Shown piece after piece: positions 9,420 through 16,858 of a stretch of 64,000 nucleotides of DNA (its first letter is position 1; each line of letters opens with the position of its first letter). The notes below the pieces were generated by a model. That model was not told where the DNA came from. It did not search any database and saw nothing but the letters and a program-made list of their open reading frames with translations. The stretch covers positions 310,001 through 374,000 of the forward strand of contig NZ_VJYI01000002.1 in assembly GCF_008065375.1 (NCBI RefSeq). The letters run 5' to 3'. This DNA is from Nonomuraea sp. SYSU D8015 (GTDB lineage: Bacteria; Actinomycetota; Actinomycetes; Streptosporangiales; Streptosporangiaceae). The position numbers were made by a program, and so were the translations under genes.

Positions 9420-10183
9420 GACGACTCCAGGGCTCGGCGGTGGTTGCGGACGAACAGAAGACCGGCCGCGGCGGTGAGCGCGAGGGTGTGGGCCAGCAGC
9501 CACGGCAGAGCGCCGTCGGTCCAGAGCCGGCTCAGAGTCCGGCCCTCGAACAGCGTCTGGGTGAGCGCCTCGATGCCCAGCGTGGTGGGCAGAACTCTGG
9601 CCGCCGCCGCCAGCCAGTCCGGATACAGGGCGAGCGGCAAGAAAGAGCCGTTGAGCAGCAGCACGAGCGAGGTGAAAAGCGACTGCAGGGCGCCGATCAC
9701 CGGGGAGACCAGCGCGAGGGCGGCCAGCAGGAAGGTGAAGGCCAGCGCGTTGACCCATAGGAGCCCGGCGGGCAGGAGCGCCGCCCAGCGCCAGGGGATC
9801 GTGATCCCGGCCACCATCATCGGGACGAGAGCGGCGACCGCGGCCACGGCCAGTCCGAAGATCGAGGCGGTGAGCAGCCGGCCGAGCATCGGCAGCCACG
9901 GCGGCGCCGGTGTCATCTGGGCCTGGGTGAAGGTGCCGGCGCGTTTCTCCTCGATGAGGTCGGCCACCATCACCAGGCCGGCGTACTGCAGGAACCAGTA
10001 GCCGCCGATGGCGACCAGGGTGTGCGGCAGCAGGTCCTGGCGCAGTGCGCCCTGGCCCAGGACGAACTGCAGGCCGAGGTACATCATGGTGCTGATCAGC
10101 AGCGTGATCAGATGTCCGGCCGGGTGCGCGAGCTGGACGCGCAGCCCCTTGCCGATCTCCGCGCGCAGGACATTAAGCAGCAT
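9416..10183 (-). CDS. ABC-2 type transporter permease
   Basis: 255 residues, six predicted membrane helices. The cytosolic segment VADLIEEKRAGTFTQAQMTP has the same layout as in the downstream permease (a glutamate-rich loop followed by a TPAP/TPLP motif), so the two are diverged paralogues that likely pair. It overlaps the ATPase gene by 11 bases and the next permease by four, so the three form one tightly coupled operon on the minus strand. Confidence 0.85.
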   Translation of the reverse strand: MLLNVLRAEIGKGLRVQLAHPAGHLITLLISTMMYLGLQFVLGQGALRQDLLPHTLVAIGGYWFLQYAGLVMVADLIEEKRAGTFTQAQMTPAPPWLPMLGRLLTASIFGLAVAAVAALVPMMVAGITIPWRWAALLPAGLLWVNALAFTFLLAALALVSPVIGALQSLFTSLVLLLNGSFLPLALYPDWLAAAARVLPTTLGIEALTQTLFEGRTLSRLWTDGALPWLLAHTLALTAAAGLLFVRNHRRALESS

Positions 10184-11090
10184 GGGACGGCTCGCTCACC
10201 AGGGCGAGGAACACGTCCTCCAGATCGGGCTGCACCTGGGTCAGGGACTCGATGACGGCCCCGTGGGCGCGCAGCCGCTCGACCACGTCGTACACCTCGC
10301 GGGGCTCGTTCACCCGCACGCCGATGGTGGTGACGCCCTCGCGGGTGACGGCGTCGAAGCCGGGTGGCGCGGCGCCCTCGAGGCGGATCTCGTACCGGTC
10401 GCGTTCGCGGAAGCGCGCCAGCAGCTCACGCGTGGGAAGGTCGGCCACCAGCCGTCCCTGGCGCATGACGGCCACCCGGTCGCACAATTCCTGAGCCACA
10501 TCCAGCTGGTGGGTGGTGAGCAGGATGGTGGTGCCGAGCTCGCGAGCCTGCTCGGCGATCCAGTTCTTGACAATACGGGTCGCCTCGACGTCCAGGCCGA
10601 GCGTCGGCTCGTCGAGCAGCACGATCGGCGGGTCGGCGATGAGGGCGGCGGCGATCGCGACCTTCTGCTGCATGCCACGCGAGAAGCCGCCTACCTTGTC
10701 GTGGCGCCGCTCCCAGAGGCCCAGATCGGTCAGCAGGTCCTGGGCGCGCTCGGCCACCCGGGGCTTGCGCATGCCTTTGAGCCGGCCGAAGTACATCAGG
10801 TTCTGCCAGGCCGACAGGCTCCAGTAGACGTTGCGCGAGCCTTCCAGCACGGCGCCGAACTGCGCCATCGCGGCCGAACGCTGCCGGGCCACGTCGAAGC
10901 CGCCCAGCCGGACCTGTCCCGAGGTGGGGGTCAGCAGTCCGGCCAGCATCTTGATGGTGGTGGTCTTGCCTGCGCCGTTGGGGCCCAGGAAGGCGAAGAC
11001 GGATCCGGCGGGGATACGCAGGGACACCTCGTCGACCGCCGGGGCGTGCGCCGCGCCGTACACCTTGGTCAACGCGTCGATCTCGATCAT
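10173..11090 (-). CDS. ABC transporter ATP-binding protein (ABC-2 exporter)
   Basis: 305 residues. Walker A GPNGAGKTT, signature FSRGMQQK (a variant of LSGGQ common in DrrA/NatA-like ATPases), Walker B IVLLDEP, and switch His in LLTTHQLD. A C-terminal regulatory extension of about 80 residues follows, as in drug-export ATPases. It is the first gene of the three-gene export operon. The nearby TetR/monooxygenase pair makes a link to drug or metabolite resistance plausible but unproven. Confidence 0.9.
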   Translation of the reverse strand: MIEIDALTKVYGAAHAPAVDEVSLRIPAGSVFAFLGPNGAGKTTTIKMLAGLLTPTSGQVRLGGFDVARQRSAAMAQFGAVLEGSRNVYWSLSAWQNLMYFGRLKGMRKPRVAERAQDLLTDLGLWERRHDKVGGFSRGMQQKVAIAAALIADPPIVLLDEPTLGLDVEATRIVKNWIAEQARELGTTILLTTHQLDVAQELCDRVAVMRQGRLVADLPTRELLARFRERDRYEIRLEGAAPPGFDAVTREGVTTIGVRVNEPREVYDVVERLRAHGAVIESLTQVQPDLEDVFLALVSEPSHAA

Positions 11091-11171
11091 GTCATCTCCT
11101 CGATTCGGGAACCCCCGGCCCCGCGCTCGGGGCGGGACCGGGGTTCGGGGGCCATGTTCCGGGCCGTTCTT

Positions 11172-11268
11172 CCGGGGCCGGAGTCGCGAGCCGAAGTCGC
11201 GGTCGGGGCCGGGGCGGGTCCGGGGCCGGAGTCGCGAGCCAGAGTCGCGGTCGGGGCCGGGGGCGGGT
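11172..11268. repeat. Two tandem copies of a 48-49 bp G/C-rich unit
   Basis: Copy 1 is 11172-11219 and copy 2 is 11220-11268. They differ by a two-base swap in the middle and one extra G. The repeat lies between the ABC operon and the small monooxygenase gene, in non-coding DNA; shorter shuffled parts of the unit continue on both sides. Confidence 0.8.
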
Positions 11269-11300
11269 TAGGGGGCGGGTCCGGGGGCCGAGGCAGGCGG

Positions 11301-11591
11301 TCAGAGCTCGTCCAGAACCTCGATGTCCTCAGCGGTGGCCTCGCGCGTCAGCGCGAAGGCCGCGGAGGCCTCGGCGTTGCCGGGTACGGCCTGGCGCGCC
11401 GTCTGCAGGCCGGCGGCCGAGTCCCAGCGCCATACGCCCACCCATGTGGTGTCGTCCACGCGGCCGAGCCGCGCCTCGATGAGTCCCGGGGCCGCGGCCC
11501 GGGTGGCCGCGACCAGCGCCGCGTGCCGGGCGCGCAGCTCGTCGGCGTCGGCGGGGTCGATCTGGAAACGGGTGACAGTGATGACCGACAT
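11301..11591 (-). CDS. ABM-domain (antibiotic biosynthesis monooxygenase-like) protein
   Basis: 96 residues, the size of a single dimeric alpha/beta-barrel ABM domain: an initial beta strand (VITVTRFQI), a helix ending in RHAALVAATRAA, then PGLIEARLGRVDD and the typical VGVWRWDSAAGLQ segment. The family includes quinone-forming monooxygenases and heme-degrading enzymes; here no substrate is evident. GAAGGA lies about nine bases before ATG 11591. It is divergent from the TetR gene, and the two share the operator region, so it is the likely regulated target. Confidence 0.75.
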   Translation of the reverse strand: MSVITVTRFQIDPADADELRARHAALVAATRAAAPGLIEARLGRVDDTTWVGVWRWDSAAGLQTARQAVPGNAEASAAFALTREATAEDIEVLDEL

Positions 11592-11606
11592 GACTGGAGT
11601 CCTTCT

Positions 11607-11649
11607 CTAGAGTTGACTTCTAGCGACGTTTTCTAGAGATAGACTCTAG
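11607..11649. promoter_or_regulatory. Two palindromic operators between the monooxygenase and tetR genes
   Basis: Two 17-bp inverted repeats of form CTAGAG-N5-CTCTAG lie 26 bp apart: 11607-11623 (one arm mismatch) and 11633-11649 (perfect arms). They fill the 60-bp space between the divergent starts. The second copy ends two bases before the tetR ATG, and a TAGACT hexamer at 11640-11645 would place transcription start at the ATG itself. TetR-family regulators usually bind such sites as dimers and repress both genes. Confidence 0.75.
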
Positions 11650-11651
11650 CC

Positions 11652-12284
11652 ATGAGCGATGTCAAGCGGCCCAGCAAGCGGACCGACAAGGCGCGCCAGA
11701 CGCGGCGGCGGATCCTGGAGGCGGCGCGCGAACTTTTCGTGCGCGACGGCTACGGCGCGACGAACCTGCAGGACGTCGCCGCCAAAGCCGAGGTCGCAGT
11801 GCAGACGATCTACTTCGTCTTCGGCAACAAGCGCGCCCTGCTGAAAGAACTCGTCGACGTGACGATCGCAGGCGACGACGAGCCGGTGGCCACGATGGAC
11901 CGGCCGTGGTACCGCGACGCGCTGGCCGCTGGCACCGCCCAGGACATGCTGCGCGCCTACGTCGCGGGCTCGACCTCGGTCCTGGAGCGGGCCGCGCCGA
12001 TCGGCAAGGTCTTGGAGGGGGCGGTCGCGAGCGACCCCGAGGTCGCCGCCTTGTGGCCGCAGGACGTCGATCCGCGGTACGCCGTACACGAAACGGCGGC
12101 CAAGGCGCTGGCCGGCAAGCCGGGCGCACGGGCGGGGACGTCCGTGGAGGAGGCCGCCGATCTGCTGTACGGGCTGCTCAGCCCGGAGTTGTACCTGGTG
12201 TTCGTCCGCCAACGGGGCTGGTCGCGCGAGCGCTGGGAGAACTGGGTCGGCGAGACCCTACGCGGTCAGCTCTGCCAGGCCTGA
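11652..12284 (+). CDS. TetR/AcrR family transcriptional regulator
   Basis: 210 residues. Residues about 15-60 form the TetR HTH: RRRILEAARELFVRDGYGA, then NLQDVAAKAEVAVQTIYFVF with recognition helix ending in the usual YF.F.NKRALL. The C-terminal ligand domain is unassigned. ATG 11652 has no Shine-Dalgarno sequence and follows a -10-like hexamer by six bases, so the mRNA may be leaderless. Probably autoregulated through the palindromes just upstream, and a regulator of the divergent monooxygenase gene; control of the ABC operon is possible. Confidence 0.9.
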   Translation: MSDVKRPSKRTDKARQTRRRILEAARELFVRDGYGATNLQDVAAKAEVAVQTIYFVFGNKRALLKELVDVTIAGDDEPVATMDRPWYRDALAAGTAQDMLRAYVAGSTSVLERAAPIGKVLEGAVASDPEVAALWPQDVDPRYAVHETAAKALAGKPGARAGTSVEEAADLLYGLLSPELYLVFVRQRGWSRERWENWVGETLRGQLCQA

Positions 12285-12540
12285 CCGCACCAAACCTGCG
12301 CGGCCGGGCTGGCCTGCCGACCGGGCTGGCCTGCCGACCGGGCTGGCTCCGGCGGCGGTCTTGGCGGGGGCGGTGCATGCGGCACCGCAGCTCGTCCTGC
12401 TCGCCGACCGCCTCGCCGACCACGCCTCGCCCGCTACCGCGCCGAGGTCTTCGCCTGGCTCGTACGGCGTGCCCAGCGCGCAGGAGAAGCCACGCATCTC
12501 ACGCCCGAAAGCATGACAAGGCATGTCATGGCATGGCCAG

Positions 12541-12584
12541 GGCGGCATGACCACGCGCCACTCGAGACCCGTGGTCATGCCGCC
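12541..12584. repeat. 15-bp perfect inverted repeat, 14-base loop
   Basis: Arms GGCGGCATGACCACG (12541-12555) and its exact complement (12570-12584). No T-run follows on either strand, so an intrinsic terminator is not clear; a recombination, regulatory or RNA role is open. Confidence 0.7.
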
Positions 12585-12689
12585 TCGAAAGGCAGGGTAC
12601 GAAGCCCGCGGTCCACACCTCACTGAGGCAATGGTGCCCGTGCGCCGTAACGGCGGTCGGCCCCGTGCGGGTCAGAGGGCGTCTCCCTG

Positions 12690-12723
12690 GAGGCGCCCCG
12701 CCACGGTCGGCGGGTGGCGCCTC
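12690..12723. terminator. Strong GC-rich stem-loop, possible terminator
   Basis: GAGGCGCC plus CCGCC on the left pair with GGCGGG plus GGCGCCTC on the right with one bulged base and a short loop. It lies between convergent transcripts (tetR on plus, anti-sigma gene on minus) and could act as a bidirectional terminator. No clear T-tract is present, so the role is inferred. Confidence 0.4.
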
Positions 12724-12799
12724 GTTGGCTTGCCGTACAAGAAGGGTCTTGAAAGATTCCGGGCGCCTGGAAGGCGCCCGCGAGTCAGACACGGGATGC

Positions 12800-13228
12800 C
12801 TACGACGTCGGCACTCCCTTGCCGGCGGGCCAGCTCATCCGGATGTCGGTCCCCTTGGGGGTGGGAAGGACCTCGACGTCGTCGGCCAGCCCCGAGATGA
12901 CCGCGAGGCCGAAGTCCGTCATGAACGAGTCGGAGAGCATGCCGAGATCGAGAGGTTTTTCCTGCTGAATCTCTTCGCTCGGGGCATGGTCGCTGACCGT
13001 GACCTCGAAGCGCCCGGCGTCGTCACGCAGCTCGATGCGGATGGGCTCACCCGGGCAGTGGGCGCGGTGCGCCTCCACTGCCCGGGAACATGCCTCACCC
13101 ACGGCGAGCCTGACCTCGTCCAGCAGGGACTCCTCCACGCCGGTGCGGCGAGCTATCGCCGTGGCCACCAGCCGCGCCGTCCGCACGTGTGCGGGGAGTG
13201 CGCTGAACGTCAGCTCGACGGTAGCCAT
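12800..13228 (-). CDS. RsbW-like ATP-binding anti-sigma factor, BldG partner (ApgA-like)
   Basis: 142 residues with an HATPase_c (GHKL) fold. The N-box region reads LAVGEACSRAV; the Asn found in kinase-active RsbW proteins (EACxNA) is replaced, so kinase activity needs testing. TDFGLAVISGLADDVEV matches the C-terminal part of the domain. The start is two bases after the bldG stop, and the bldG-then-anti-sigma order is the one known from Streptomyces. It probably binds a sigma factor or a partner and is released by BldG. Confidence 0.85.
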   Translation of the reverse strand: MATVELTFSALPAHVRTARLVATAIARRTGVEESLLDEVRLAVGEACSRAVEAHRAHCPGEPIRIELRDDAGRFEVTVSDHAPSEEIQQEKPLDLGMLSDSFMTDFGLAVISGLADDVEVLPTPKGTDIRMSWPAGKGVPTS

Positions 13229-13229
13229 G

Positions 13230-13580
13230 CTACTTGTCTTTGCCGTGAGCTTCCTTGGCCTCGTCGACCGAAGCGTAGATCCCGAAGACCTTGGTCAGGC
13301 CGGTGATCCGGAAGATCTTGAGAATGCGCTCCTGCGTGCAGACCAGCTCAAGGGAGCCGTCGTGCGCCCGAACCCGCTTGAGCCCCCCGACCAGGACCCC
13401 CAGGCCCGTGGAGTCGAGGAAGTCGACCTTCTCCATGTTGACGAGAAGGTGGAAGTTGCCCTTGTTCACCAGGTCGATGAGGAGCTCACGCAATCTCGGC
13501 GCAGTGTAGACATCGATCTCACCCTCGACCTCGACGATGGTGAGTCGGTCCTCGTTGTGGTGATCCAACTTCAGATCCAC
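13230..13580 (-). CDS. bldG: BldG anti-sigma factor antagonist (STAS domain)
   Basis: 116 residues from GTG 13580, with AGGAGGATCT directly upstream. The whole protein is a STAS domain. [32 protein letters not shown] and [15 protein letters not shown] are nearly identical to Streptomyces BldG, which controls aerial development and antibiotic production. The phosphorylated Ser is in DSTGLG and falls at residue 57, the same number as in BldG. It is followed by the anti-sigma gene and lies divergent from the helicase gene, the same arrangement as in Streptomyces. Confidence 0.93.
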   Translation of the reverse strand: MDLKLDHHNEDRLTIVEVEGEIDVYTAPRLRELLIDLVNKGNFHLLVNMEKVDFLDSTGLGVLVGGLKRVRAHDGSLELVCTQERILKIFRITGLTKVFGIYASVDEAKEAHGKDK

Positions 13581-13728
13581 AGATCCTCCAGCGCCTCGCC
13601 TGCGAAAGTACTCTTGCCGGACTGGCAATCTGGAACGTGGCCCCAGACTGTCCGACCCTGCCGCGCGGCATTCAACCACGCGTCTGGCTTGTGTCTATAC
13701 GAAATCACGATTCCCGACGACTTTGCCC

Positions 13729-16701
13729 ATGGATGCAAGACTGGAAACAGTGACTTCCACGCCATCCTCCCCACAACAGGCAGGTCCACTCCTCCGCCAC
13801 CTGCTTGGTATTCCCGCACGTCATGAGCGTGTCACCCATGTGGAGCATGTTCCAGCACGTCAGGCGGGTCAAGTCCGATGGCCCAAATGGGCCCCAGAAG
13901 TGCTTGTTACGCGCTTGGCGAACCGCGGGGTGACAGGACTCTGGCCTCACCAATACGAGGCCGCCGACCTGGCGTTTCGTGGCCGAAACGTGATCATCTC
14001 CACAGGCACGGCGTCCGGGAAGTCGCTGGCGTACCTCACACCCGCGGTCGCCTCGTGCCTCGACGGCGGCACGGTCCTGTACCTGACGCCGACCAAGGCC
14101 CTGGCCGCCGACCAGCTTCGCGGGCTACGGGAGCTGCGCATCACGCAGTTGCGCGCCGCCTGCTTCGACGGCGACACGCCGTTCGAGGAGCGCACCTGGG
14201 TTCGCCAGCACGCCAATTACGTGCTGACAAATCCTGACATGCTCCATAGGAGCATTTTGCCGAGACACTCCCAGTGGTCCTCGTTCTTCCGCCGCCTGCG
14301 CATGGTGGTCGTGGACGAGTGCCATGGCTACCGCGGCGTCTTCGGCTCCCACGTCGCCCAGATCCTGCGCCGGCTGCGCCGCGTCTGCGCCCGGTACGGC
14401 TCGTGCCCCACGTTCCTGCTCGCCTCGGCCACGGCGAGCGACCCGGGTGTGTTCGCCATGAGGCTGACGGGGCTTGAGATGGACGAGGTGACCGTGGACG
14501 CCTCTCCCAAGGGGTCGACCACCATCGCGCTCTGGGAGCCGCCCCTGACCGACCTACGGGGCGAGGGAGGGGCACCTGTGCGGCGCACGGCGACGGCCGA
14601 GGCGGCCGATCTGCTCGCGGACCTCGTCCTGGCGAACGTCCGCACGCTCGCCTTCGTCCGTTCCCGGCGAGGCGCGGAGACGGTCGCGCTGTCGGCTCGC
14701 GCCAAACTCGCCGACGTCGCCTTCTCAACCCCCTTCACCGGTACGCCACGCGCCCCCCAGAAGCCGAACGCCGAGCCCCCCACCATCCCGGCCACGACGC
14801 CCCTCGATCCTGCCTCGGCAGACGCCTCCGCCCCGCATGGCGGGCCGGGCACCGCGGCGGAGGGCGCCATGGGTCCACGACGGCATCTACGCACTCCCAC
14901 CACCGCGGGCACCCCTACCGCCGAGCCTCTTGGGGAGCCGACGGCGACAACCCGGGCAGCGCACGGCGACGATGCGACGAGCCATCGCACCGCGGCAGCG
15001 CCGCCCACCGACACCACGGCGGGCCGCCCAGCAGGAGCGAGCACGACCTCCCCAGCCGGCCGCCCCACCCAAGCGGGGACAACCTCCCCAGCGGACCGCC
15101 CAACCCGAGGGGGCACCACCTCCACGGCGGACCGCCCAACCCAAGCAAGCACCACGTCCGCGGAGAGCGGCCCCACGCCTGGCAGTGCCGCGCCCACACC
15201 GGTAAGCCCGACCCTCAGCAGCGCTACGCCCACACTGGCAAGCCCGACCCTCAGCAGCGCCACGCCCACGGAGGGCATGCCGGCCACCGGGAAATCCGCC
15301 TCCACCGCAGAGGGCTCTGCCACCTGGCCGCTGCCCGAGCCCTCCAACCTCACTGACTTCACGGACCTGGCCGAACTCCCCAACAAGATCGCCGCGTACC
15401 GGGCCGGCTACCTCGCCGAAGATCGCCGCCTCCTGGAGAAGGCTCTCCGCGAAGGCGCCGTCATGGGCCTGGCCACCACGAACGCCCTCGAGCTCGGCGT
15501 CGACGTCTCCGGCCTGGATGCCGTGCTGATCGCGGGCTGGCCGGGCACCCGGGCCTCGCTGTGGCAGCAGGCAGGCCGCGCGGGCCGCGACGGCCAGGAG
15601 GCGCTCGCCGTACTGATCGCCAGAGACGACCCCCTGGACACCTACCTGGTCCACCACCCGCAGGCGCTGTTCGGCCAGCCCGTGGAGGCGATCGTCCTGG
15701 ACCCCGACAACCCGTACGTCCTGGGCCCTCACCTCTGCGCCGCGGCCGCCGAGATCCCCCTGACCGAGGACGATCTGCCCATCTTCGGCACCACCACCGC
15801 AGACGTGCTGGACGCTCTGGTCGGTCAGGGTTTGCTGCGGAGGCGCGAGGCAGGGTGGTTCTGGACCAAGCGTGAGCGCGCCACCGACCTCGCCGACATC
15901 AGAGGTGGCGGCGGCGCCCCGATCCAGGTCGTGGAGTCGTCCACGGGCCGCCTGCTGGGCAGCGTGGACGAGCCGTCAGCCCACACCACCGTCCACACGG
16001 GCGCCGTCTACATCCACCAGGGCGAGACGTTCTTGGTGGAGCTCCTCGACCTGGAGGCCGGAGTTGCCCTGGTCTCCAGCGCCAACCCCGACTACTCGAC
16101 GTTCGCCCGGGACATAACCGACATCTCCATCCTCTCCACCCAGCGCTCCCACCCGCTGGGCCCCGGCACGCTGCACTTCGGCGAGGTGGAGGTGACCAGG
16201 CAGGTGGTCTCGTACCTCAAGAGACGCCTCCAGTCAGGCGAGATGCTCGGGGACGAACCCCTCGACCTGCCACCCCGGACCCTCCGCACCCGCGCGGTCT
16301 GGTGGACGCTGCCCGCGTCAGCCGTGGCCCCTCTGGCGGAGGCGGGCATCGACCTCGGCGGAGCCGCTCATGCCGCCGAACACGCCTCGATCGGCCTGCT
16401 CCCCCTGTTCGCCACCTGCGATCGCTGGGACATCGGCGGCGTCTCCACCGAACTGCACGCCGACACCGGCCTGCTGACGGTGTTCGTGTACGACGGCCAC
16501 GAGGGCGGCGCGGGTTTCGCCGAACGCGGCTACGCCCGCGCGACGGAATGGCTGACGGCCACACGCGAGGCCATCGCCTCCTGCGAATGCGAGCGCGGCT
16601 GCCCTTCGTGCATTCAATCCCCCAAATGCGGCAACGGCAACGACCCGTTGGACAAACGCGGCGCCATCCGCCTCCTCAACACGCTCTTGGCCGCCGAATG
16701 A
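13729..16701 (+). CDS. MrfA/YprA-like DEAD/DEAH-box helicase with a repeat-rich insertion
   Basis: About 990 residues. The helicase core shows motif I STGTASGKS, motif II VVDECHGYRG, motif III SAT, and motif VI WQQAGRAGRDGQ. The C-terminus is a DUF1998-type domain ending in a four-Cys cluster (CECERGC, then PSC and KC), as in MrfA, a DNA-repair helicase. Residues about 335-545, between motif IV (FVRSRRGAE) and the AAYRAGY segment, are a Thr/Pro/Ala/Ser-rich insertion containing 12-residue repeats; the two helicase lobes are otherwise complete. ATG 13729 is used; GTG 13750 with GGAAA upstream is an alternative. Confidence 0.9.
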   Translation: MDARLETVTSTPSSPQQAGPLLRHLLGIPARHERVTHVEHVPARQAGQVRWPKWAPEVLVTRLANRGVTGLWPHQYEAADLAFRGRNVIISTGTASGKSLAYLTPAVASCLDGGTVLYLTPTKALAADQLRGLRELRITQLRAACFDGDTPFEERTWVRQHANYVLTNPDMLHRSILPRHSQWSSFFRRLRMVVVDECHGYRGVFGSHVAQILRRLRRVCARYGSCPTFLLASATASDPGVFAMRLTGLEMDEVTVDASPKGSTTIALWEPPLTDLRGEGGAPVRRTATAEAADLLADLVLANVRTLAFVRSRRGAETVALSARAKLADVAFSTPFTGTPRAPQKPNAEPPTIPATTPLDPASADASAPHGGPGTAAEGAMGPRRHLRTPTTAGTPTAEPLGEPTATTRAAHGDDATSHRTAAAPPTDTTAGRPAGASTTSPAGRPTQAGTTSPADRPTRGGTTSTADRPTQASTTSAESGPTPGSAAPTPVSPTLSSATPTLASPTLSSATPTEGMPATGKSASTAEGSATWPLPEPSNLTDFTDLAELPNKIAAYRAGYLAEDRRLLEKALREGAVMGLATTNALELGVDVSGLDAVLIAGWPGTRASLWQQAGRAGRDGQEALAVLIARDDPLDTYLVHHPQALFGQPVEAIVLDPDNPYVLGPHLCAAAAEIPLTEDDLPIFGTTTADVLDALVGQGLLRRREAGWFWTKRERATDLADIRGGGGAPIQVVESSTGRLLGSVDEPSAHTTVHTGAVYIHQGETFLVELLDLEAGVALVSSANPDYSTFARDITDISILSTQRSHPLGPGTLHFGEVEVTRQVVSYLKRRLQSGEMLGDEPLDLPPRTLRTRAVWWTLPASAVAPLAEAGIDLGGAAHAAEHASIGLLPLFATCDRWDIGGVSTELHADTGLLTVFVYDGHEGGAGFAERGYARATEWLTATREAIASCECERGCPSCIQSPKCGNGNDPLDKRGAIRLLNTLLAAE
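15022..15276 (+). repeat. Seven 36-bp (12-residue) tandem repeats inside the helicase gene
   Basis: Five in-frame units of the type DRPTQAxTTSPA run from 15022 to 15201 in 36-bp steps. After one extra codon come two nearly identical units SPTLSSATPTLA/SPTLSSATPTEG (15205-15276). The period is constant at 36 bp, so the insertion seems to have grown by unequal duplication while keeping the frame. Confidence 0.85.
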
Positions 16702-16858
16702 CCAATCCCGCACGCACACAGCCGAATACTCGTCGTCCGCCAGCATCCCACCGTTGATCAGGCGAAGCGCACGCTGTCATGAACCACCCATGACCCAATT
16801 CAGGCATATTTGCTGACAGAGTCAACAAACCCTGACATATTCAGCCCCGACACTTTTA

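Larger units (their letters stand above)
12285..12799. other. Gene-free region with several inverted repeats
   Basis: 515 bases without a supportable gene. It begins with short repeats of a GGCCTGCCGACCGGGCT unit (about 12305-12350). It also holds a 15-bp perfect inverted repeat at 12541-12584, a bulged stem at 12690-12723 and a 7-bp stem at 12761-12779, the last being placed to end minus-strand transcription of the anti-sigma gene. Confidence 0.6.

Noticed and set aside
8598..10001. A 467-codon open frame opposite the ABC permeases
   Set aside because: Antisense shadow rich in Gln/His/Asp; the minus strand encodes two coupled permeases with membrane helices.
14999..15280. CRISPR array from regularly spaced repeats
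   Set aside because: The 36-bp repeats are in frame within the helicase gene, directly adjacent with no spacers, and not palindromic.
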